DNA from: Chelonoidis abingdonii
Lineage: Eukaryota; Chordata; Testudines; Testudinidae
NCBI RefSeq assembly: GCF_003597395.2
Contig: NC_133772.1
Coordinates: 144,321,999 to 144,385,998 of the forward strand
DNA length: 64,000 nt
Direction: 5' to 3'
Under the pieces are notes generated by a model, which was given only the letters and a program-made list of their open reading frames with translations, ran no database searches and was not told where the DNA came from. Each line of letters opens with the position of its first letter. Positions within the stretch are counted from its first letter, which is position 1. This document shows, piece by piece, positions 55,637 through 64,000 of this stretch. The position numbers and the translations under genes were made by a program.

Positions 55637-56580
55637 AAAATCATAGAAATGTAGGGCTTGAAGGGACTTCTTGAGGTCATCTAGTCCAGCTGCTTCCCAC
55701 CCCCACCCAGGGGCGGCTCAAGGCACTAGTGCAGGAAGCGTGTGCCTCGAGCAGCAAGCTGTAAGGGGCGGCGTACCGGTTGTCATGAGGGCGGCAGCCA
55801 GGCTGCCTTTGGTGGCATGACTGCAGGAGGTCCACTGGTCCCATGGCTTCAGCAGCAATTCAGCGGCAGGTACAAAGGTGCGGGACCAGCAGATCACCCG
55901 CAGAAATGACACCGAATCCGTGTGACCAGTGGACCACCCGCAGGCGTGCCTGACTGCCATGCTTGGGGTGGCAAAAGACATAGAGCTGTCCCTGACTCCA
56001 CCCCGATGGCAAGACAGGAATAAGTAAACCTAAATCACCATTCTCTTTAGAACAACCTATTCCATATTTAAAGACAGATCTCATGTCTGCCCCTCACTCT
56101 ACTCTTCTCTAGACAAACCTGCCCTCTTCTTTCTACTTTTCCTCATAGGTCAGGTTTTCTAAATGTCTTAACGTTTTTCTTGCTCTCTGGACTCTCCAAT
56201 TTGTCCACATCTTTCCTAAAGTGCAGCATCCAAAATTGGAAACAATATTCCAGCTGAGGCCTGACCAGTGCTGTGTAGAGCAGAACAATCAACTTCCATG
56301 TCTTATGTAGACTCCTGTTAATACATCACAGAATGAAATTTGCCTTTTTCACAACAGCGTCATATTCTTTGCTCATATTCAATTTGTGATCCTCTATTAC
56401 GCAGGACCATTTTTTTCTGCAGCACCACTTCCTTGCTAGTTATTCCCCATTTTGTCTTTGTGCATTTGATTTTTCCTTCCACCATGTAGCACTTTGCACT
56501 TGTGGTCTTTATTGAATTTCATCATGTTCATTTCAGACCAATTCTCCATTTTATCAAGTGCGTTTTGAATTAAAGTAATT
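55637..56580 (-). mobile_element. CR1 3' region, antisense, split by a hAT MITE
   Basis: Begins AATCATAGAAATGTAGGGCT (the 3' tip reversed) with GAGGTCATCTAGTCCAGC. After the MITE it continues through CATAGGTCAGGTTTTCTAAA, AGCTGAGGCCTGACCAGTGC and GAATTTCATCATGTTCATTT. A long, recognisable antisense CR1 3' UTR. Confidence 0.9.
55708..55994. mobile_element. hAT-type MITE, 287 bp
   Basis: Ends CAGGGGCGGCTCAAG and, reversed, CAGGGACAGCTCTATG; flanking octamers CCCCCACC / ACTCCACC match at six of eight positions. Same family as 6,038-6,290 and 53,925-54,188. Confidence 0.75.
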
Positions 56581-59261
56581 CTGCAATGAACTTTCTTGTT
56601 TGTCTACTTAAAGAATCAAGGCAAAACTAGCAGACTGAAAACTTTGATCCCCTGCCAGAGGTCAGATATTACTTTTCCAAAGATTTGCACATGTTTTATA
56701 ATAACTATGGTATTGTTGATATCAAAGGCAAGCGATATTACACATTTCAAATATTTCAGAGTGGAGTTGAGCATTTCAAGTTTTGGAGGAGGTTTATGAA
56801 GTCTTTTACTCCTGACATGTATGATGCCAGCAGCTAAAATAAATGGGCTTTGACAATCACTCAGAGCCAGCGAGATCCTGAAGAACTACAATCCTGATTT
56901 TTCAGGGGACTCTGGCAATAAAAGGCAATGTTCCCTCTAGGCTACCTATGCGCTGTCTTCTCCTAAATAAATGTTACAACACCCTAAAACACAGATTGGT
57001 CTCTTGCTTCTCATTACTGCAGAGTCCCTTTGTAATGAATAATCGATGTCCCTCTCTTCCTGGCACTGCCTTTAAGTGACGGATTCTCTGAATTTCAACA
57101 AATAAGGACTGACTCAAAGTCCCTGATAGCAGATGTTCCCAACCGCTGGTGGTTATTGTATGCCCATTTGGGTTTTTGTTTTGTCAGATTTCCTAAGTAT
57201 GATAAAAAGTTCCTACACAGATAGTTACTGGAAGGGATATCCAAAAGATCATATTGTACCTCATGCGGCAGTAAGAGATGAGGAAGAGAGTTAAATTTAA
57301 TCTATGTCACATGTACGAGCATTAAACCCACTGTGAGTGTGTTTCACTCTGTGGGCACTCAGATCACCACTACTGGCTTTTACAGCCTTGCATTGTCTGG
57401 GACTGAGAAAATATGATCAACAAACATTGCAGCGCTTTTCATAGTGGCTGGAAGTCTAAGTCATATCCTTAGCCCAGCATCATAGCCTCCTGAATAATCA
57501 TGTTTAGGGCTATCCTAAAATTCTGGAGGGGAACTGACTGCAGCCTGAACTAAGAGCTCACTCATGTGTTCTGCTACCTACAAGATGTGCTATTTATTTC
57601 ACATCTGAGTTTTTCTTCCCCCTTGGGCCTTGCCTATCCGTCATGTAGCATTGATGGAGCCAGACCATAATTTAATTTGTTATAGTTACTATATGCCAAC
57701 AATTTTCAAACTCCAAGATTTAGCAAAACATGCCTAAAACTCAAAAGTACTTGGCCATTTTAATCAGTGTTGCTATAATATTTATTCTGATATTAGTCTT
57801 TAAGACATCCTGTGTGCCACCTGGTTGCAGCCTGCATACCACCAGGGGTACACACACTACTGTTTGAGAACTGCTGCCCATTTCCTTTTGCAATTTTTAA
57901 AGAAAGTTACCCATGCATTTATTGATTGCTTAGTCTTTTGCTCTTTAGAAAGCATTTCCTTGTTTTCTTACATGTGAAACTCCAAGATAGCACACATCAA
58001 CGTGGTAGGTAAAGCCCAGGGGGGAGCAGATTTCCTTGACGGCATAGTCTTACTCAAAATTCACACTGTTTCACTGCGAAATCTACTATTCTAAGCTGAA
58101 AATAAATACTATATATTATAAAAATGCTATAATGTCTCATCTGATTTATATAAGTGCTTAGTATTTTTACAATGGCTTTATTCCCCATACTTATGCACAA
58201 AGCATGAAAATTATGGACCAATGACTTGATTTAGTAATGAGCTAAGCACCAGTTTAGCAATGAATATTTCTCACCTGAAGAAAAAATTCCCTGGGCAGAA
58301 GCCATACTATAGGGTATGAGGTGGTCATCATATCTCTGCTGGGAAATGTATTATCTTCCACAATAATAGATCCCCTCATCAAGCAGTTTCAGACTGTCCA
58401 AGCCTGATTATTTTAGACATTATAACAAGGGAAAGCCCACTACAGGAGATTAAAAGTTGAGAGCGGAATCTCAAGAGCTACAAGAGGTTTGTTCGAGGCA
58501 GGGAAAAAGGTTTGCAGCCCATTCAACAATAGTGGGTAAAATTCACCCCTTTGTCCACTAGCAGCACAGTGCACCATGAGAGCTCCAGGGAGTTAGTGGG
58601 ACTTGAGTCCAGCCTCTTGCTAGCACTCTTCTTTAGGGTGAATTTCAGATAGCCGGTCTACACAATGGAGGGACATAGATGCTAATCTGCAGCAGCAAGA
58701 GGTGTCCTTACCTTGTGCAAGGTGAGGCAACTGAGTCATTTGAACTGGGAATCAGGAAATTGTGGTGTTTCTATTGCTAGGAATACGTTGGGGAAGGCAA
58801 CCTTTCAGTGATGGTTCAAAGCTCAGGCAGGGGTGGTCACTTCCATTGCCGTATTGCAGCAAGCAGAAAAGTCAGAGCAAGCTGTCTGTAGCCCCCAAGA
58901 GGGGTTTTCAGAGACAGCCTCTGGAGATGGATATTTGCCAGCTGAGTGCTATATAACAGAGCCCTCAGTACCTTAATTGTCTTTGCAACGTACCCTCAAG
59001 ATTGTTTATGAAAATTATATTATACATTTTAAAATGATTATGTGTGTTGTTATATTTTCCATTGCTGTATTACAGCGGGGACTATAAATATCCCTGTCTG
59101 ATTTCCCCAGGGTGCAAAATGGTCTTGCACTGAACTCAGTTACTTGAGTTTCAAAGTTAGAGTCTTCTAAATTTCATTGTGCATCTATTAAACCTGTTTC
59201 AGATGCTTGTTAGTTCTATACAAGGCCCTCATTCACTAAGGTTCTTAAGAACATAAACAGC
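56581..59261. other. No gene recognised; one orphan hAT end
   Basis: Unique-looking AT-rich DNA. A hAT-Charlie-like right end, GTTTGAGAACTGCTG, lies at 57,869-57,883, and a possible left end CAGATGTTCCCAACC near 57,131, but no matching 8-bp duplication was found. Confidence 0.45.
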
Positions 59262-59615
59262 TGTCACAGTTCATAGCAACTACACCTGTATCTCCCTCTG
59301 TGGTTCCTCAAGTGCACTTACTCTAGGGTCCCGGCTTCTCAGCCATCGCCTTTCCTGGGTAGAAAATCTCTACCTCCAGGTTTTTCCAGGCTGCAGTCTG
59401 GTCCTTGCTGCATTCTGTTCAAGTTCCTGGCCTGAATTCAGCTATCCCCAGGAAGGCAGATTGATTAAACAGATCTGCATCTGTTCTTAGTTCCTGGAGG
59501 AACTGTGGTCCCCTCTCCCATGGAATTACATACAATCCCTGGCCCACAATGATACATAAACTGAATACAATACGATCTCCCACAGATATTGATTGATATT
59601 GCCATGTCTGTCACA
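59262..59615. mobile_element. LTR-like element with TGTCACAG/CTGTCACA ends
   Basis: 354 bp from TGTCACAGTTCATAGC to CATGTCTGTCACA. It resembles an LTR fragment known to me from turtles. Flanks (ACAGC / GTAGC) share only the last three bases, so a target duplication is not proven. Confidence 0.45.
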
Positions 59616-62034
59616 GTAGCCAGTATCACTACTCATGCACTTAAAGTTAGCCATATGGTAAGATAACCAGGTGAATCCCAGTCTAAAGTTCCTGAGGTTC
59701 AAAACATAGGCTAGAAATCTAATGAAACTGGGCTTTCATGGCAAATTCTCCATACATCCTGCTCCCAGTAGGGTCAGAGGTGCCACAAGAGCAACTTTGT
59801 CTCCTGGGATTACAGCATTTGAAAATAACAAATGACACAGGCCGTCCTTCAAATCCTTCCTTAAAGCGTACCAATGCCTACACATTTCTTGACAATAGCT
59901 AGGCAGTTGCAGGGCTGAAACGGCTACACATTATGGTGATTTTTGCTTCACTTTATAACTTGTCCTCCCCTTTTTATATGTTTTAGGAACATGGGCCTGG
60001 AAGCAGTCCCCTGCTCTTGTAGGCAACCTCGTTATATAATCCTGTGAATACATTTATCAAGCTCCATCTTAAAACTTGTTCCAATAGGGAATCTATGACT
60101 CTTGACTATACATACTTGAGTGAAGGACTTTTCTTCAAAAAATACAGAACCTACCGCAAATGGGCTCTCTGGTTACCACCATGATATGAGTCATGTCAGG
60201 CTTTGAACTTTGTTTCCTGTTAGTTTGGGGTGAAAGTTTGGGTCAACTTTTATTTTATTCGCACAGGTTCCTCACTCCCACCCTTTCTGCTTTTCTCACA
60301 AAAGAGCTTAAAAAGCAGTGAAAAGGCCCCTGTGGTGAGATTTTTTGTTGTTACTTTGCTTAACGTTTGGCAAAATGAGGTCTGAGTGGAGGATTTTCGT
60401 GACTGCGAGGCATCTGAAAAGCTCAGTAGTACAGTTTATTATTCCAGTACTTGTATCTTCTGGGAGAATCGAATTAGTCCAAGTTTGTTTTATCATCTGT
60501 AATAGAACGACTGCATTTGTTTCCTATCCAGTGAAAGCAGGCACCCGTGTAATGGATGGAGGTTCTCAACACATTCAACTCTACTGGAGCTTCACTGAAC
60601 GTATGTGATTTATACTAATGCTCCCTGACCGTTTAAAATAATGTCTGTAGATCAAATTAGACCTGATCTCAAATATTTTATTTTTTTCTTCTAAGTAACA
60701 TCCTTTTATCCTCAGCCAAGTTCTATAAATTAAATAAAACTTCCACCTAACATTTGAATCCATTTGCAGTAATACAGGTCACATGGAGCAACATTTAATT
60801 AACCTAATTTATTTTAATACGTATATTTTTAGTAAATTTATTGTTTGGTTTTATGAGAACTTCCATAAAGTGCCTTTACAAAATGACAGCTGATTTGGAA
60901 TGGCCTCTGAGCGGAAGTGGCTTGTCTGGGTTATCCAGCCTCTTCTCCAAACAGATGCAAGTCAAAAAAATCTGTCCCAGTGCAGAGCTTTTTCTAATGC
61001 AGTCTAGCAAATTGTTTTGACATGTTATTTCTTGCATGCTTTCGAAGCATAATTGGATTTAATCAACAATAAAAAGGGGAAATGCTGTAAAAACCCTTCA
61101 TGATAATACCCTGGGTTATAAACGTGTGATACTAGGCAATGCAGCGCTAGCTTCCCACATTTGTTAAATGCTCTCAATTACCCTGTTTATAATCTACACC
61201 TCATTCTGCACGTCAGGCTCTGCACATGCCCTCTGGCTAAAGTTTACCTTCATATGATACAAGCTTTTTGACATGAAGGAAACAGACAATGGATTTGAAA
61301 TTAAACCAACATTTTAATCTTTTATTGATCTCTTCTTCTAATGAAGTGAAGTTACCATCTTAAACCATGGCCATCTGTAGCTTGCAGTTTAGAAATCCAA
61401 AATCATTTCAACTGTGAATTCTTTTGAGCAGATAATTACAGCTGGAACAAAAAAGCTTTTTGTCATTTTCTTGTTGTTTAATAATAAAAACAGATGTAGG
61501 ACTAAAGAGGAACATGATTATGCCACATGACTAAAGTCACTCAAGTAATTTATCTAGTGTTTTTGGATTTTGTACCTGTAACGGATTTGGCAGTGGGGAG
61601 GACGACTGGCTTAATGTCATCAGCTAGGAAGCCATAGTCTGAAATCTAGAGCCTGATCCAAAGCCCACTGAAAACAACAGAAAGAGTCATTCACTTCAGG
61701 GATGCTTGCGGGGGCATTTGGCCAGTTCTTTGAGTAGGTATTAATGCTTCCGCACTCATCTCTTTGGGCCTGAGTCTAGCTGGTGGTTGAATAGGAGACT
61801 TCATTGTTCATGGGAAGGACAGTGGCATGCTGCAAAGCAATCAGTTGCCCGTGTCACTGAATTCAAATGTTTTAGAAATATTTGCCATCAACCTTGTCTG
61901 TGTCATTTGGGAGGAAAGGAGGCCCAGGTCCTCACAGGTATTTTGGCACATAAAGCTCAAGTGAGTTAGGCACTTAAAGACTTTTGAGGATTTGCACCAC
62001 AGGTGGTGCACTTAACAAGGTGCATTAGACTCAG
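59616..62034. other. No gene recognised; candidate conserved non-coding DNA
   Basis: Faint antisense CR1 traces at about 60,030-60,160. The stretch 60,780-61,260 is AT-rich, complex and repeat-free, with TTAATTAACC, TGACAGCTGA and similar motifs. No exon evident. Confidence 0.45.
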
Positions 62035-62080
62035 TGGTGTCTAGTTAATGGTGCCCTTCCCTAGGAATCAGGAGACCTGG

Positions 62081-62899
62081 TGTCATAAACAGATAGTTAA
62101 GGGTTAATGCCTCTTTTACCTGTGAAGGGTTAAGAAGCTCAGTAAGCCTGGTTGACACCTGACCAGAGGACCAATAAGGGGAGAAGATACTTTCAAATCT
62201 TGGTGGGGGAAAGTCTTTTGTTAGTGCTTTTTGTTTTGGGGGTTGTTCGCTCTTGGGACTAAGAGGGACCAGACGTCCAATCAGGCTCTCAAATCTTTCT
62301 GAATCAGTCTCTCATGTTTCAAACTTGTAAGTAACAGCCAGGCAAGGCGGGTTATCTTATTTTTGTTTTCTCAACTGTTAAATGTTCCTTTTGCTGAAAG
62401 GATTTACCTCTGTTTGCTGTAACTTTGAACTAGACTAGAGGGGGTTCCTCTGGGCTATAGGAAGCTATTACCTGTAAAGTATTTTCCTTCCTTGATTTGA
62501 CAGAGATGATTTTTTACCTTTTCTTTCTTAAAAAAGCTTTCTTTTTAAGAACCTGATTGATTTTCTTGTTTAAGATCCAGGGGATTGGGTCTTACTCACC
62601 AGGAAAAAAAAAAAAAAAAAAAAAAAAAACCTGGTGGAAAAATGTGGTGTCGAATGTTAAATTCTCCTTGTGTTAAGACCCAAGGGGTTGGATCGGTGTT
62701 CACCAGGAACTTGGTGAAAAAGCCTCTCAAGGCTGCCCAGGGAGGGGAAGGTTTTGGGAGGACAGGAAGTGTTCCAGACACTGAAATTTATGGATGCTGG
62801 CAGTGTTACCAGATCTAAGCTAGTAATTAAGCTTAGAAGTGTCCATACAGGTCCCCACATCTGTACCCTAAAGTTCAGAGTGGGGGAGGAACCTTGACA
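62081..62899 (+). mobile_element. Solo LTR (819 bp), exact 5-bp TSD
   Basis: Starts TGTCATAAACAGATAG and ends GAACCTTGACA; CCTGG is duplicated at 62,076-62,080 and 62,900-62,904. Same family as 48,878-49,804. It carries a 26-base A tract (62,604-62,629) at a position where the sister LTR has none. No internal retrotransposon genes remain. Confidence 0.85.
62604..62629 (+). repeat. A26 homopolymer
   Basis: Twenty-six consecutive A residues between AGG and CCTGG; probably length-polymorphic and prone to sequencing error. Confidence 0.95.
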
Positions 62900-63216
62900 C
62901 CTGGGTTCTAATCTTGGCACTGCCATGTATCTGTTTCCCCTCCTGTCTGACTTGTGTGTTAGACTGTAAGCTTTTCCGGAGCAGGGACTTTCTCTCATGG
63001 GTTATCTGTTCAGCAGCCAGCACAGAGCTCATCAAAGTTTAGGCACGACTGTACTATGATCATTATTTCTGTTGTGTTGAAATTTATTCTGATATTTTCA
63101 AAATATAACCCAGCCTGGGTAACCATGTGGACATTTTGGTTTTTATGTAAGGGCCAGAGACCAGGGTCTAACTCAACAATGAACCTCAGGGCCAGCTTTT
63201 GGATGGTATGTAGAGG

Positions 63217-63248
63217 CCTAACTCCCATTGATTTCAATGGAAGTTAGG
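63217..63248. repeat. Near-perfect 15-bp hairpin
   Basis: CCTAACTCCCATTGA (63,217-63,231), TT, TCAATGGAAGTTAGG (63,234-63,248); one mismatch. Confidence 0.9.
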
Positions 63249-63284
63249 TGTTTAAATACCCCAAGGCCAGGCCAGGCTTTTAAA

Positions 63285-63533
63285 AGTATGTCTGCAATGG
63301 AGCGGCAAGGAGTCATTTCCAGCTTGAGGCTGACATCCCTCTGCTAGCTCTGCCTGAGCAAGCTTGCTAGCAAGAGAAGTACAGCTGCGGTGATGAGAGG
63401 GGCTAGATATGTACTCGGGGTGGCTAGCCCATCCTGCCATGGCCACACTGCTATTTTTAGTTTGATCAGAGTTAGCATGGGTGTGTATCCTCAAGCTAGA
63501 AATAATACCTTCCAGCACCAGTGTAGACACATC
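63285..63533. mobile_element. Probable Harbinger-like MITE
   Basis: Ends AGTATGTCTGCAATGG and, reversed, AGATGTGTCTACACTGG. TAA precedes it but no clear TAA follows, so exact ends are uncertain. Interior CCACACTGCTATTTTTAG is typical of turtle MITEs of this group. Confidence 0.5.
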
Positions 63534-63567
63534 TGTAGATTGAGAAGCCCAGTGCCGCTCCCACCTA

Positions 63568-63686
63568 GGGTTACCAGATGTCCCAATTTTATAGGGACAG
63601 TCCCAATTTTGGGGTCTTTTTCTTATATAGGCTCCTATTACCCCCGATCTCCATCCCAATTTTTCACACTTGCTGTCTGGTCACCC
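63568..63686. mobile_element. 119-bp MITE with TA flanks
   Basis: Ends GGGTTACCAGATGTCCC and, reversed, GGGTGACCAGACAGC, flanked by TA at 63,566-63,567 and 63,687-63,688. TA duplication suggests Tc1/mariner-type mobilisation. Confidence 0.65.
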
Positions 63687-63688
63687 TA

Positions 63689-63904
63689 CTCACACAGCTT
63701 GTGCTGGATGGCAGATTGATCCCGGTAGGAGACTCAACTCAGGGACTTGCTTAAATATTGAATTTCATATGACCTACCCTAGACTTAGCAGTAAGCAGGC
63801 ACTTTAGTAAATACCTACTTCTTACGTTCACCCAGAGAACTTTCTCTAATGAAGGATCACACGATTAGCTACGATTAGCTAATAGCACACGATTATTGTT
63901 TGTG
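63689..63904. other. No element; short CGATTAGCTA duplication
   Basis: ACGATTAGCT occurs twice in a row near 63,861-63,881, followed by a diverged third unit. Otherwise featureless. Confidence 0.6.
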
Positions 63905-64000
63905 TTGTGGTGGGGCCTCTGGATCCCATTGTCAGGGGTCAGAGGCCCACTGCATTAGGTGCTGACAAACGCAAGTAGATGGTTCTGTCCCAAAGAGCTT
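63905..64000 (-). repeat. L2/MIR-like 3' end, antisense, cut by window end
   Basis: GATCCCATTGTC .. TGCATTAGGTGCTGACAAAC .. CTGTCCCAAAGAGCTT is the reversed tail seen at 38,925 and 43,205. Confidence 0.65.

Larger units (their letters stand above)
62035..63060 (+). repeat. MIR-like SINE with L2-like tail, split by an LTR
   Basis: The tRNA-derived head (62,035-62,080, ..GAATCAGGAGACCTGG) continues after the LTR at 62,900 with CCTGGGTTCTAATC, the core, and the tail GACTGTAAGC..GGAGCAGGGAC. The MIR read-through fixes both LTR boundaries. Confidence 0.75.

Noticed and set aside
57131..57883. Possible hAT element between CAGATGTTCCCAACC and GTTTGAGAACTGCTG
   Set aside because: Flanking octamers do not match and the left end is weak.
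1..64000. CRISPR arrays, operons or bacterial systems
   Set aside because: No regularly spaced repeats, no long bacterial-style reading frames; the repeat content is vertebrate.

Overview
The window is vertebrate nuclear DNA, most likely from a cryptodiran turtle. I found no convincing exon of a host protein gene, no functional tRNA or rRNA gene and nothing prokaryotic. The turtle reading rests on what the repeats look like. CR1 LINE ends are abundant in both orientations. A tRNA-headed SINE with a CR1-like tail at 44,105-44,275 matches the tortoise Pol III (Cry I) type. MIR/L2-like fragments, Penelope-like (PLE) elements with a GIY-YIG domain, and many PIF/Harbinger and hAT elements are also present. 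Family names come from recalled element structure and from motifs visible here; no database search was run.

Layout. 1-1,835: two CR1 copies back to back, the first (minus strand) keeping recognisable ORF1 esterase and ORF2 endonuclease motifs. 2.8-4.1 kb: MIR-like pieces and a pair of inverted tRNA-like modules. 5.0-7.5 kb: an LTR, a CR1 split by a 253-bp hAT MITE, and a hAT transposon remnant. 8.75-12.4 kb: a PIF/Harbinger transposase pseudogene that keeps all three catalytic acidic residues, split by two LTR-type insertions, each with a 5-bp target duplication. One of these is an unusual GC-rich 1.2-kb element with a minisatellite. 12.4-13.8 and 15.9-16.6 kb: PLE remnants; between them a 701-bp solo LTR. 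18-31 kb: mostly unique sequence with an ERV-type LTR (24.0-25.15 kb) and a MIR split by a Harbinger MITE. 31.3-32.0 kb: an LTR with TATA box and polyadenylation signal. 35.4-36.9 kb: two Harbinger MITEs. 39.6-42.6 kb: a decayed LINE carrying a hAT inside which a second hAT is nested. 44-46 kb: the SINE and a CR1 end. 47.03-48.08 kb: a complete PLE-derived insertion with inverted tail modules and a perfect 13-bp target duplication. 48.9-49.8 and 62.1-62.9 kb: two solo LTRs of one family, each with an exact 5-bp duplication. 51.5 kb: another Harbinger MITE. 53.4-56.6 kb: two CR1 copies, the first holding a Harbinger MITE that itself holds a hAT MITE. 62.0-64.0 kb: a MIR split by an LTR, two small MITEs and an L2/MIR-like tail.

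The elements do not form a pathway. Their value is as a layered insertion record: MIR, L2 and CR1 are the oldest, Harbinger and hAT MITEs entered them, and LTR elements and PLEs came late. I did not find a new defence, metabolic or secretion system. The most unusual items are the GC-rich LTR-like composite at 9,302-10,496, the PLE with inverted 5' tail at 47,027-48,075, and the inverted tRNA-like pair at 3,363-3,611.
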